Part shown: piece after piece, positions 26,790 to 35,726 of the stretch | Position numbering within the stretch: the first letter of the stretch is position 1 | How the letters are laid out: each line of letters begins with the position of its first letter | Source of the DNA: an uncultured Lachnospiraceae bacterium | GTDB taxonomy: Bacteria > Bacillota > Clostridia > Lachnospirales > Lachnospiraceae | Assembly (NCBI GenBank): GCA_946549035.1 | Contig: CAMNQH010000002.1 | Coordinates: forward strand, 1 to 64,000 | Reading direction: 5' to 3' | Length of the DNA: 64,000 nt | Translations under genes and position numbers: made by a program | Notes under the pieces: generated by a model | What the model was told of the DNA's origin: nothing | What the model saw: only the letters and a program-made list of their open reading frames with translations | Database searches by the model: none

Positions 26790-28694
26790 ATGAAGCCACT
26801 CAAAAAAATGATCAGCCGGTACATGAATCTGGTCACATTGATTCTGATTTCCTTTTTAACAATCGTTATCGTATGCGTTCAGATTGCTGATACCCACCGG
26901 CAGGCTCGCAACGATGCCATGACGACGTTTCAGCAGGTGGAGCAGGTCTTAGAACAGAACAACGCTGAGCTTGTGGAAATCAGTGAGGAATACAGTCAGA
27001 CTTGTTTGTATAGCGCCGAAGCAATCGCGTATTTGATACAGGATAACCCGTCTGTGCTTGACCGTGTGGATGAGCTTAGGAGGATCGCGGTTTTTATGGA
27101 GGTAGATGAAATCCATATCTTTGATGAAACCGGACGTATCTTTGCCGGAACCCATCCAGAATATTATGACTATTCCTTTGATTCCGGGGAACAGATGATG
27201 TTCTTTAAACCGATGCTGTCGGATAAGTCTTTAAAGCTTGTACAGGAGATCATGCCAAATGTTGCTGAGAAAAAAATGATGCAGTATTCGGCCCTTTGGA
27301 GCGCCGACGGGAACTTTATCGTCCAGGTGGGCATGTCCCCTGTCAACGTTATGAAGGCGACGAAGAAAAATGAGCTTTCTTATATATTTTCTCTGTTTCG
27401 GGTGAATCCGAAGGCCAGCTATTATGCCATTGACAAAGAGACCGGAGAGATTGTAGGTTCTACACAGCTATACTGTGTGCACAAAAATATAGAGGAGATT
27501 GGCATCAGTCTGGATCAGATTGCCGGTCAGACGAAGGAATTTCATGCTGCCGTCAACGGACAGGATTCCTTTTGCGTGTTCAAGGCCATTGGCTCCAATT
27601 ATATTGGGCGTGTCATTACCAGCCGTGAGCTATATGAGTGGATTATGATGAATACCGTTGTTCTTCTTGCCTGCCTCGTCATAATTGCCCTGGTCCTTAT
27701 GCGGGCGGTGACCGGATATATGAACCGTTACGTTGTGGACGATATTTATCGTATCAATAAAAAACTTCACGCTATTGCCGCCGGGAATCTGGAAGAGGTC
27801 ATTGACGTTCAAAGCAGCACAGAGTTTTCAGAACTGAGCAGTGATATTAACCGGATGAAAAAGAGCCTTTTGGATAACAGCCGGAAGATGTCTTACGTGC
27901 TTAGCAAGACAAATATGTACATCGGGGTATATGAATATAGCGAGGATATGCCAAAGGTCCGGTTTACAGAGTATGTACCGCAGATTCTTGGTCTTAGTCC
28001 TGAAAAAACAAAAGAGCTGTCCGGGGATTACCGGAGGTTCCGAGAGTTCCTTTCTACGCTTTGCAGTCATCCGTGTTCCAGCGAGTCCAATGTGTTCCGG
28101 CTGGGCGACCGTTATATCAAGGTAGAGGAAATTTCTGAAAACAACAGCTTTTTCGGCGTCCTTATTGATGTGACCGAGGATACGATAAAGCGTTTGCAGA
28201 TTGAACAGGAGAGGGATTATGATCGTTTGACAGGGTTGTATAACCGGAGAGGATTAGAGAATTTCCTTGCCTCTTGTTTTGAAAAACCGGAGGAATTTTG
28301 CGAGAGCGCCCTTGTAATGATTGACGCGGATAACTTAAAAGTGGTCAACGACACGTATGGCCATGAAGGAGGGGACGCTTATTTGAAGCAGCTTGCCGCT
28401 CTTTTGGAACAATTTGCCCCTGGCCACAGTGCTGCAGCCAGATTGGGAGGCGATGAATTTGTCTTGTTTTTATACCGCTATCAGACGAAAGAAGAGCTTC
28501 TGAGCGCTGTCATGGCCCTGGAGGAAGTGCAGAATAACAGCCGCGCCCGTTTGAAGGAGGAGTTGTATGTTCCACTTGGTTTTTCTTTCGGCTATTGTCT
28601 GACGGAAGGCCATGGGGATTATCAGGCTCTGTTAAAGGAGGCTGACGAGAATATGTATAAGAACAAAAAATCACGTAAATCTGGCCGGTCCTAA
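26790..28694 (+). CDS. Membrane diguanylate cyclase with extracytoplasmic sensor and HAMP
   Basis: A 634-residue signalling protein that should make cyclic di-GMP. An N-terminal membrane helix (residues 14-33) is followed by an extracytoplasmic region of about 250 residues, probably a Cache-like sensor (EIHIFDETGRIFAGT). A second helix near 285-307 and a HAMP-like segment come next, then a PAS-like region (about 365-465). The GGDEF domain has YDRLTGLYNRRGLENFL, DADNLKVVNDTYGHEGGD and ARLGGDEFVLF, with all catalytic residues. The RxxD inhibitory site is absent, since PGHS stands in its place. AGGAGG precedes the ATG. The gene stands alone. Confidence 0.92.
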   Translation: MKPLKKMISRYMNLVTLILISFLTIVIVCVQIADTHRQARNDAMTTFQQVEQVLEQNNAELVEISEEYSQTCLYSAEAIAYLIQDNPSVLDRVDELRRIAVFMEVDEIHIFDETGRIFAGTHPEYYDYSFDSGEQMMFFKPMLSDKSLKLVQEIMPNVAEKKMMQYSALWSADGNFIVQVGMSPVNVMKATKKNELSYIFSLFRVNPKASYYAIDKETGEIVGSTQLYCVHKNIEEIGISLDQIAGQTKEFHAAVNGQDSFCVFKAIGSNYIGRVITSRELYEWIMMNTVVLLACLVIIALVLMRAVTGYMNRYVVDDIYRINKKLHAIAAGNLEEVIDVQSSTEFSELSSDINRMKKSLLDNSRKMSYVLSKTNMYIGVYEYSEDMPKVRFTEYVPQILGLSPEKTKELSGDYRRFREFLSTLCSHPCSSESNVFRLGDRYIKVEEISENNSFFGVLIDVTEDTIKRLQIEQERDYDRLTGLYNRRGLENFLASCFEKPEEFCESALVMIDADNLKVVNDTYGHEGGDAYLKQLAALLEQFAPGHSAAARLGGDEFVLFLYRYQTKEELLSAVMALEEVQNNSRARLKEELYVPLGFSFGYCLTEGHGDYQALLKEADENMYKNKKSRKSGRS

Positions 28695-28849
28695 CCTGGA
28701 TGAAAAAACATGATATAAAAAGGATATTCGGTGTATTCATAACCAAATTGCATGACAGAATCGGAACTACTCATTTTACAGGCATCTGAATTCAGCTTAT
28801 ACTTGAAATTAGCAGAACAGAAATCATGAGTCATGAGGAGGAATCAATT

Positions 28850-29968
28850 ATGGGTAAATACAAAGATAATTTGGAACGTATCCGAAAAGCCATGAGGTGT
28901 GAGCCGGTAGACCGAATTCCGGTGGCCCCCTGCGGCAACGCGTATTTTGCAAGGAGCCAGCATGTGCTGATGAAGGAGTATATCTCCGACTTTGATAAAG
29001 CCTGTGACGCCAACCTGGCGGAACTGACCAGGGTAGATGCGGACGCAACTCAAAATGTGATTTTTTCGCCCTATTTGTTGGGAACGCAGTGGTTGTCGAA
29101 GACGGCTCTTCCTGGAAAAGAGCTGGGCGACGACGATATGTGGCAAATTGTGGAATGCGAAAACATGAAGGCAGAAGAATATGGTGATATCAGGCAGATG
29201 GGCTGGGATGCATGGCAGAAAAAATTTATGGCAGAGCGGTGCAATGATAACTGGAAGAACCTGGAGTCATTTTTTGCGGCAAACCCAAGGTCATATGAGA
29301 AATTTAATCAAGCCGGAATCCCGTGCATTTGTGATTTTTTGATGATTACACCTTTTGAATATTTTTGCGGCGGCCGTTCTCTGGAAAACTTTTTTATGGA
29401 TGATTTGATGGACGAGCCGGAACTGATGCATGAGATTTTTGATATGGTGCTGGAACATAATCTGAAGGCATATCGTCAGCAGATCTTAGAGACTAATGCC
29501 ACCGGCGTATGGATCGGCGGTTGGCGGACAGGTCCGGATCTTGTTTCACCCGCTATGTTTGAAGAGTTTGTATGGCCTTCTTTCCAGGCATATTATGACT
29601 TGTGCATTGAGATGGAAGTAATTCCTATTTTCCATTTGGATTCTAATTGGACCCTGGTATTGGATAAGTTCAAACGTTTGAAGGATAAGACATATATTAT
29701 GGCCCTGGATTCTAAGACAGATATCCGAAAAGCACGGGAGGTTCTGGGGAAAGACGTTTGTATCCTGGGGGATGTGCCCTGTGAGCTGATGACTTATGGG
29801 ACGCCGGAAGAAGTGACGGATTACGTTACAAAACTATTGGAAGATATTGGTCCTTGGGGCTGCATAATTGCCACAGGCTGCGATATCCCTTCAGATGCAA
29901 AGCCGGAAAATGTAAAGGCTATGAGCGATGCTGCTCATGGATTTTTAAATACGCATCCGGTAAAATAA
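28850..29968 (+). CDS. Uroporphyrinogen decarboxylase family protein (MtaA-like methyltransferase branch)
   Basis: A 372-residue TIM-barrel protein of the UroD/MtaA superfamily. It is too divergent from HemE to be a haem enzyme and lies nearer the branch containing corrinoid- or CoM-dependent methyltransferases. RIRKAMRCEPVDRIPV at the start and GCDIPSDAKPENVKAM near the end are typical. The zinc ligand motif H-x-C of MtaA appears as HLD, while the later Cys in ATGCDIP remains. I chose the ATG at 28850 with GAGGAGG upstream. No corrinoid protein is encoded nearby. The neighbouring symporter may supply a methylated substrate, which is inference. Confidence 0.82.
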   Translation: MGKYKDNLERIRKAMRCEPVDRIPVAPCGNAYFARSQHVLMKEYISDFDKACDANLAELTRVDADATQNVIFSPYLLGTQWLSKTALPGKELGDDDMWQIVECENMKAEEYGDIRQMGWDAWQKKFMAERCNDNWKNLESFFAANPRSYEKFNQAGIPCICDFLMITPFEYFCGGRSLENFFMDDLMDEPELMHEIFDMVLEHNLKAYRQQILETNATGVWIGGWRTGPDLVSPAMFEEFVWPSFQAYYDLCIEMEVIPIFHLDSNWTLVLDKFKRLKDKTYIMALDSKTDIRKAREVLGKDVCILGDVPCELMTYGTPEEVTDYVTKLLEDIGPWGCIIATGCDIPSDAKPENVKAMSDAAHGFLNTHPVK

Positions 29969-29971
29969 ATG

Positions 29972-29997
29972 ACAGCCGCACCGAAAGGTGCGGCTGT
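29972..29997. terminator. Rho-independent terminator
   Basis: ACAGCCGCACC, a GAAA tetraloop and GGTGCGGCTGT form a perfect 11-base stem, followed on the + strand by a T-rich tract (ATTATTTTTTCCCTTTTTT). It ends the UroD-like gene and sits just beyond the end of the minus-strand micro-gene. Confidence 0.93.
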
Positions 29998-30001
29998 AAG
30001 A

Positions 30002-30109
30002 TTATTTTTTCCCTTTTTTCGAGAAGACATATGCACATAATCCAAATATCAGCATCAGTACAATGATCCCTATCATCCATATCTGTGTCATGGAAATTGA
30101 CAATAACAT
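30002..30109 (-). CDS. 35-residue membrane microprotein next to the symporter
   Basis: A very short frame of 35 codons. It starts with ATG seven bases after AGGAGG and encodes a short N-terminus, one hydrophobic helix (QIWMIGIIVLMLIFGLCAY) and a basic tail (SKKGKK), consistent with a membrane helix whose basic end faces the cytoplasm. It follows another microprotein gene and the sodium:solute symporter gene in the same direction. Small single-helix accessory proteins encoded beside sodium symporters are known as a class. Membership is inferred from size, topology and position. Confidence 0.72.
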   Translation of the reverse strand: MLLSISMTQIWMIGIIVLMLIFGLCAYVFSKKGKK

Positions 30110-30122
30110 ATTTTATACCTCC

Positions 30123-30227
30123 TCAATCCTCTTTTTCTGCTTCTTTAAATAACTTTCCGATAAAATATCCGGCGATTGTAATTCCGAAAACCATGAGGAC
30201 GCTTTCTATAACAATATGAGCTACCAT
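30123..30227 (-). CDS. 34-residue membrane microprotein directly after the symporter
   Basis: A frame of 34 codons starting 13 bases after the symporter stop, with AAAGGAGG placed ideally before its ATG. The product is nearly all one hydrophobic helix (IVIESVLMVFGITIAGYFIG) with a charged tail (KLFKEAEKED). A longer reading through the symporter's 3' end is open, but it lacks a ribosome binding site. Its own start signal, and the second microprotein behind it, argue for a real gene, perhaps a subunit or stabiliser of the symporter. Confidence 0.72.
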   Translation of the reverse strand: MVAHIVIESVLMVFGITIAGYFIGKLFKEAEKED

Positions 30228-30240
30228 AAATGCCTCCTTT

Positions 30241-31713
30241 TTAGCAAGCCTGCTGTTCTTCTTTGGATAGTTTAAAGTAACCGGGTTTTGTCCCTGGGAG
30301 TATGGCCGTAAGTACGACTCCAAGTACAACAGAAATAATGGTACACAGATAAACCTGGTGGAAATTCATCATGTTCAGTTTTTCCTGGAGGCCGCAGGTA
30401 ATCCAAAGGATGTTTGCCGCCCAGGATACAATGTATGTAATAACTGCGGCTGTGGTGTTGCGTTTCCAGCATAAGCCAATGACAAGCATAACAAACATTG
30501 GAACACCCCAGGTAAAGATCCAGTTGATGGTTGTGACAACTGTGGGCTGGAAATTACTGAGTACGATTGCCAGGATACCTACAATTATAATCATAATGCG
30601 CATTACCAAAGTTTTCTCTTTTTCGGAGGCATTGGGTTTATAAAGGCCGCCATAAAGATCATAGGCAAAAATGGTTGCGGGACACAGGGAAGTCATGGCA
30701 AATGTGGATAAAAGTGCACCAAGGAAGGAAGCGCAAATCAAGGCGACTACCCAATGGGGCAAAATATCCAGCATCATGACAGGCGTCATCATCATAGCGC
30801 TGTTTCCGGCAAGGGCGAAATAGCCTAAAGCCAAAGCAGCCATTCCAAGCAGGGCTGGGATAATACAGAAGCAGCCGTTTACCGGGCCTGCAAGCCAGAT
30901 GGATTTCTTTACCGATGTTACATTTTTTGCAGCGATACATGTTTGAAGGCCCATTTGAGATACCCCCTGGAACATGGAAGTGCAGAAAATAGTGGGGATT
31001 GCAAAACCAATAATTAAGTCTTTATTGCCAAAAATATCCAGCATCCACGCCTGGCCGTTATTGGTAAGATTTGTTGCAACATCCTCCCAGCCGTTTCCGG
31101 GCAGATATAGGAACATGGCAATTAAGGCGATAATCAAGGAAACATACATGAAGACGGCATTAATCATATTCAACCAGGAGACTTCTTTCATACCGGCCAT
31201 TAATACATAAAGAATACCAAAGATTCCTCCCACAATTGCGCCCACGGAATAGGACCATCCGGTACAGGCAACAAAGGTTACGGCTACGCATTGTGTTTCC
31301 AGACATAAGCAACCAAATACCAAAGGTCCCATAACGCAAGCGGTTAAAATACGCATCCGTTTTCCATATAGCTTTCCAAAAAGATCCGGTACGGTATCCG
31401 TTCCTATTTTTCGGACCCAGGGTCCTGTGATCTGGGTAATGACAATCATCATCACGGTACATGCAATACCAAACCATGCGGCAATAGAACCCATAGCATA
31501 TGCATTTTCACAAGTTCCCCAGATGTGGGCGCTTCCCAGCATTGTAAGTGCTAAGGTGATACCTACCTGAGAGGTTGGCAGGCCCTTGCCGGCCAGCGCA
31601 AAGCTGCCTTCTCCGGATGCAGAAGCTTTGCTTTTGTGTGAAATGATAGCGCCGACACCTATGATAGTTACAATTTCATAGATGATAACAAAAGCTAAAA
31701 TTCCAAAATTCAT
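30241..31713 (-). CDS. Sodium:solute symporter (SSS family)
   Basis: A 490-residue membrane protein with about thirteen hydrophobic segments and the LeuT-like SSS layout. Helix 1 and its following loop read GSFALAGKGLPTSQVGITLALTMLGSAHIWG. TDTVPDLFGKLYGKRMRILTA and VLMAGMKEVSWLNMINAVFMYV follow, and LGALLSTFAMTSLCPATIFAYDLYGG is the conserved helix 8 region with its Na2-site Ser/Thr residues. The subgroup resembles pantothenate- or proline-like symporters, but the substrate is unknown. It is followed by two microprotein genes and preceded by a LysR gene on the same strand. Confidence 0.9.
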   Translation of the reverse strand: MNFGILAFVIIYEIVTIIGVGAIISHKSKASASGEGSFALAGKGLPTSQVGITLALTMLGSAHIWGTCENAYAMGSIAAWFGIACTVMMIVITQITGPWVRKIGTDTVPDLFGKLYGKRMRILTACVMGPLVFGCLCLETQCVAVTFVACTGWSYSVGAIVGGIFGILYVLMAGMKEVSWLNMINAVFMYVSLIIALIAMFLYLPGNGWEDVATNLTNNGQAWMLDIFGNKDLIIGFAIPTIFCTSMFQGVSQMGLQTCIAAKNVTSVKKSIWLAGPVNGCFCIIPALLGMAALALGYFALAGNSAMMMTPVMMLDILPHWVVALICASFLGALLSTFAMTSLCPATIFAYDLYGGLYKPNASEKEKTLVMRIMIIIVGILAIVLSNFQPTVVTTINWIFTWGVPMFVMLVIGLCWKRNTTAAVITYIVSWAANILWITCGLQEKLNMMNFHQVYLCTIISVVLGVVLTAILPGTKPGYFKLSKEEQQAC

Positions 31714-31757
31714 AAATTCACCTATCCCTTTCTCTTGTACGGTTTTTAGCTTTATTT

Positions 31758-31787
31758 ATTATATTACCCTATAATTTTTGCGTACAA
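31758..31787 (-). promoter_or_regulatory. Candidate promoter of the symporter operon
   Basis: On the minus strand TTGTAC (31782-31787) and TATAAT (31758-31763) are 18 bases apart, about 45 bases before the symporter start. The weak -35 element suits an activator. Confidence 0.55.
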
Positions 31788-31798
31788 TTCAAATCCTA

Positions 31799-31830
31799 TA
31801 TGTTGCCATACAGTTTTGTTATAAGGCGTA
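31799..31830. promoter_or_regulatory. LysR-type box and a motif shared with the PucR intergenic region
   Basis: TATGTTGCCATA (31799-31810), with arms TATG and CATA, lies 12 bases upstream of the symporter -35 element, where a LysR-type activator would bind. Next to it, TTATAAGGCGTA (31819-31830) is the exact reverse complement of TACGCCTTATAA at 39923-39934, upstream of the PucR-type gene. Confidence 0.45.
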
Positions 31831-31861
31831 TATGAACAGGAGATTTTATGAGATAGAATGA

Positions 31862-31920
31862 GTAAAGGAGCTATAAATTCGCAATAGTTTCCGATTTTAT
31901 AGCTCCTTTACAGTTTTTTT
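31862..31920 (+). terminator. Strong + strand terminator hairpin without an obvious + strand gene
   Basis: GTAAAGGAGCTATAAA and TTTATAGCTCCTTTAC are perfect 16-base arms with an 18-base loop, followed by seven T residues on the + strand. In the minus direction no T-run follows, yet both flanking genes are on the minus strand. It may end a small RNA or an antisense transcript. Confidence 0.6.
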
Positions 31921-31973
31921 CTTTTGTTGTATTTGAATTTTGGGTATGATATCATGCGATTTTGTAATGGAAG

Positions 31974-32864
31974 TTATATCAGAGGTTGGCTGGACTGGAA
32001 GTTCGTTCTGAAAATTTCCTTCATAGGATTATAATGATCTACATTCCAGGCAAGCACCAGGCTGGGGTCGCTGATAGGATCTACATTTAAGAACCGCACC
32101 AAAGGATTTTGATACAGGATATTCCGGTTATCCAGAATGCAGATGCCTACGCCAGCCTCTACCCATAGCATTTCTTCCTGCAGAGAAGAGGCAAATTTTA
32201 CTTTTGGAGTGAAGCCGCAGTTTTTGCAGGCGTCTAAGATCAGCCTTGGAGATATTTCCGAATCTTCCGTGGATACCATCATGATGGTATCGTCTTGAAA
32301 ATCAGATAATTTTACATAAGATGCATTGGCAAGACGATGGTCTTTGTGGACTACCACGTGATCTCTGGTATGTTCAATGATCTGATACAGGATCTTATCC
32401 CTGTCTTCTACGTCAAACCGCAGTGTAATAATCAGATCCAGGTCATTGCTATATAGTTTTTCTACCAGGGCGTTAAAGCTGTAGGTACGCAGGTTTATTT
32501 TTACATGAGGGTAGAATTCTGCAAAATGACGCAGGACGTCTGGGAACAGATCCCCCACATAGGCGCCTTCTAAAATACCGATATTTAGTTCCCCGTTTAT
32601 ACCGGTAAAGCTGGTGGCTGCTTTGGCTATGGCCAGGTTGTAGGAATTGTAGATTTTTTCGAATTCTTCCAGGAGCACTACAGCGGCGGGGGTCAGCTTC
32701 ACCTGGCGGTTGTTTCGCACAAAAAGCTGCATATTCAGTTCTGTCTCCATTGCTGCAATCTGGCGGCTTAGAGCAGGCTGGGTAATAAACAATTTATCAG
32801 CGGCCTTAGTAAAGCTTAAGCATTTGGCAGCGGTGATAAAGTATTTCATTTGTATCATATTCAT
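31974..32864 (-). CDS. LysR family transcriptional regulator
   Basis: A 296-residue LysR-type regulator. The N-terminal winged HTH reads MIQMKYFITAAKCLSFTKAADKLFITQPALSRQIAAMETELNMQLF, the classic LTTR pattern. The effector domain (residues about 90-290) begins GELNIGILEGAY. I chose the ATG at 32864, which has AGAGG upstream; the open frame extends further, but without such a site. The gene is upstream of the symporter on the same strand, and a LysR-like box lies in the symporter promoter, so it is a likely regulator of that operon. Confidence 0.92.
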   Translation of the reverse strand: MNMIQMKYFITAAKCLSFTKAADKLFITQPALSRQIAAMETELNMQLFVRNNRQVKLTPAAVVLLEEFEKIYNSYNLAIAKAATSFTGINGELNIGILEGAYVGDLFPDVLRHFAEFYPHVKINLRTYSFNALVEKLYSNDLDLIITLRFDVEDRDKILYQIIEHTRDHVVVHKDHRLANASYVKLSDFQDDTIMMVSTEDSEISPRLILDACKNCGFTPKVKFASSLQEEMLWVEAGVGICILDNRNILYQNPLVRFLNVDPISDPSLVLAWNVDHYNPMKEIFRTNFQSSQPLI

Positions 32865-32939
32865 AGGGAAACCTCTCATCCTGGAAAGTCTTTCTTTTAC
32901 TATAGCGGGACGAGAGGTTTTTGTCAATGAAGCTGTCGA

Positions 32940-35726
32940 TTAGGCGTTTTCATTTTTCAGGGTATCCATAATATTTTCCTTGCCAATTTTACTCATAGAG
33001 TAAATCATGGTGCTTCCGACTACCAGAAAAACGCTTCCCACAGCGATGACGACGCTGTACCAGGGAATATAGAATGCAGTATCCCAGCCGTAGGAAATGC
33101 TGCGGTAGATAAAGAAGGTTAAAAGGACGGAGGCGGGGAGCCCAAAAAGCAGTCCTTTGACGCCATACAGCAGACACTCATAACACATCATAATGCGGAA
33201 CCCTTTGGGGGTCATTCCGGTGGATTTTAACATGGCAAATTCCCGTTTCCTCAGCCGGAGGTTGGTGGATATGGTATTGAATACATTTGCTATGGCAATC
33301 AGAGAAATCAAAATGATAAAGCCATAGGAAAAAATAGTGATAATCGTAAACATCGTTCTTTGCTGCGCCATACTTTCAGCATAATCAATAAGGTTGCTGG
33401 TATTCAGCTTCAGTTCCTTCAGGGCTTGGGAAATATCCTCCGTGGCCTGTTTATGGTTATCGGCAGTGAAATAAAATTCTACGTTGCTTTCCAGCGTGGA
33501 AGCGGCGTGATTTGGGCCGAGGATACTCTCAATCGCGCTGACAGGGTAAATCAGCGTAATGCCGGAGGAATACCGTTCCCCTAAAAAATAGGGAGCTTCC
33601 CTTGGAACAGCGCCGATTTCCAGGGGGATAAATTCCGTGCAGGATTCGGCGGGAACTTCCAAAAGATCTGCGTTTGGATCTGTTTTGTGTTCAAAGTAAT
33701 ATTCCTCCTGAGCGGAACTGGAAGAACCGTAATAGAGATATCCTTCCGGTATATGAAGCTGCAGTAATTCCATCTTAGACTTATGATTGCTTAAAGTGTG
33801 GAAGGTAGAATATTTTCCGGTGCTGCCATTGTAGGACCGGTAAAAATCGGAAACGGCGGCCAGGGGGTGTTCCTGAGAAAAGAATAAGCTGCTGTCAAAA
33901 CCAGAGTCCGTTATATATTTCTCAAAAGACGCGTCGTCAATAAATACAACGGGCACATCCGTTTCCACATAGTCCGAATTCTGATTCCAGGAATCATCGG
34001 AAGTCATCTGGGTCATAAATGACAAATAGTCGGCATTCAGGTCTTTTCGGGGAATACGAACTGTACAGTAATTATCCAAAGAATAAGCGGCCTGGGCGAC
34101 GCTGTCTAAAGCCTTCAGCTTCTTTAGGACTTTTTCGTTGGGGACTTGCGGGTGGTCCTGAAAATATACAATATCACAGCCGGCGTCCGTCATAATGCTT
34201 TCAGCGCCTTTCAGAAGGTAAGAGCAAAAGCTGCTGGCGGAAATAAACAGTACTACGCTGACAAACAAAGACAGCACAGTTGCCCGGTACTTCTTCCGGT
34301 TTCGCTTGAAATTTTTGGATGCAAGCATACCGGAGAGGCCAAATAAACGATACGTCAGCCGCGATGTACGTACCTTTTTGGAGCGTATATGAATGTCGGC
34401 AGTGAGTCGGATCGCCTCAATGGGAGAAAGCTTCGCGCTGCGTCTGGCAGGAAGATAGGCGGAGATTAGTACTGTAAACAAGCCGATCAACGCTGCGATT
34501 CCTACGGATTGAGGGGTTACATGGAGTGTAAGGGGCGCGGCCCATTCCCCCCAGAGGATGCTGGACATAGAGGAACCCACAAAGGAAAAAGTAATGCCGA
34601 TTCCTGCAATGCCGGCCAAAATTCCCAGAGGGATACCGATCAGGCAGAGGACAAAGGCTTCAAACAGGACACTGTGGATAAGCTGTCTTTTTGTGGCTCC
34701 TAATGAGGATAAAAGTCCAAACTGCTTGGTGCGTTCTGAAACAGAAATGGAGAAAGCATTGTAAATCAGCGAAATGGAGCCGAACAAAATAATGATAATC
34801 AGTACAGTTCCTAAGCCGTAAAGGACACTGTTATAGGAATCTTCATGGGAAGCCGCATACATGCGCAGCAAACTTTGGTTTACATCAGAGCCGGGAAGTT
34901 CCGGATAATGTTGATTCATCCAAGGAATGGCGTCCTTTGGGTCTTTAAAACGAAGGAAGGCCGTATAGCCGAAGGAGCTGTTTGACGTCTCAGAGCCGGA
35001 AGCTTTTGGGGAGCTCATGGTCAGAGCCGTGTAGCCAGCCGCCGTATAGCTTTCAAAGGAAGGCCGGGAATAAAAGCCTACGATTGTATAAGTGCGGGAA
35101 AAGTCCGTGGAGAAAATCTCTGTCTCCTGGTTGGGATCCCGGGATTCCCATGCCCCGGAGGCTACCTTTTGCTTTTGTTCTTCTTCGGTATATAAATAAG
35201 AAGTGTCCTGCCAAAGCACCTCATCTGTCTTGTCTGCGCTCCGGGCTCTGCGGGTTCCAATGTCCAAGGTAACGGTATCTCCGATGGTATAGGTAACGCC
35301 GCCGTTGTAGGAGAGATGGCTTGGAATCAGAAGTTCATTTTCATTTTCCGGAAGCCGTCCTTCTGTGACCAGCAAAGGAAGCGTACCCTGCGCCTGTTCA
35401 TCCATGCCTCCGATAAACAGGTATGGCTTATCGGGGTTGATTCCGTCTTTCAGCTTTACATATCCGATATGCTCTAAGAAAGATACGTTTTCAATGGAGT
35501 CTGGCTCGGAAAAATCCTCAAGTGTTCCGTGCGCGGAGGGGAGGCTGATATGCCAGTTGCCGCTTCGTATTTTTGTCATTTCCAGCATATGGCTTTGGAA
35601 AGAAGCGATGCTGGTGGTAACGGCAGTAAACATGGACAGGGACAAAAGAATGCCGATGATGGTGACAATCGTTCTGGTTTTATTTTCCTTTAATGTTTTT
35701 AACGTGACTTTCTGGAAGATATTCAT
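32940..35726 (-). CDS. ABC transporter permease, duplicated FtsX/MacB type
   Basis: A 928-residue permease. One N-terminal membrane helix (about 15-38, after LKTLKENKTRTIVTIIGILLSLSM) is followed by a large extracytoplasmic domain to about residue 300. Then come three helices with the FtsX signature (SVSERTKQFGLLSSLGATKRQLIHSVLFEA), another single helix near 485, a second outer domain, and a final FtsX triple with LRKREFAMLKSTGMTPKGFR. It forms a transporter with the preceding ATPase. Such systems move lipids, peptides or antibiotics, or act mechanically. It overlaps the ATPase gene by four bases. Confidence 0.92.
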   Translation of the reverse strand: MNIFQKVTLKTLKENKTRTIVTIIGILLSLSMFTAVTTSIASFQSHMLEMTKIRSGNWHISLPSAHGTLEDFSEPDSIENVSFLEHIGYVKLKDGINPDKPYLFIGGMDEQAQGTLPLLVTEGRLPENENELLIPSHLSYNGGVTYTIGDTVTLDIGTRRARSADKTDEVLWQDTSYLYTEEEQKQKVASGAWESRDPNQETEIFSTDFSRTYTIVGFYSRPSFESYTAAGYTALTMSSPKASGSETSNSSFGYTAFLRFKDPKDAIPWMNQHYPELPGSDVNQSLLRMYAASHEDSYNSVLYGLGTVLIIIILFGSISLIYNAFSISVSERTKQFGLLSSLGATKRQLIHSVLFEAFVLCLIGIPLGILAGIAGIGITFSFVGSSMSSILWGEWAAPLTLHVTPQSVGIAALIGLFTVLISAYLPARRSAKLSPIEAIRLTADIHIRSKKVRTSRLTYRLFGLSGMLASKNFKRNRKKYRATVLSLFVSVVLFISASSFCSYLLKGAESIMTDAGCDIVYFQDHPQVPNEKVLKKLKALDSVAQAAYSLDNYCTVRIPRKDLNADYLSFMTQMTSDDSWNQNSDYVETDVPVVFIDDASFEKYITDSGFDSSLFFSQEHPLAAVSDFYRSYNGSTGKYSTFHTLSNHKSKMELLQLHIPEGYLYYGSSSSAQEEYYFEHKTDPNADLLEVPAESCTEFIPLEIGAVPREAPYFLGERYSSGITLIYPVSAIESILGPNHAASTLESNVEFYFTADNHKQATEDISQALKELKLNTSNLIDYAESMAQQRTMFTIITIFSYGFIILISLIAIANVFNTISTNLRLRKREFAMLKSTGMTPKGFRIMMCYECLLYGVKGLLFGLPASVLLTFFIYRSISYGWDTAFYIPWYSVVIAVGSVFLVVGSTMIYSMSKIGKENIMDTLKNENA

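Noticed and set aside
30123..30329. A 68-codon version of the microprotein reaching back into the symporter gene
   Set aside because: The extra residues overlap the symporter coding end, and an ideal AGGAGG site precedes the internal ATG at 30227.
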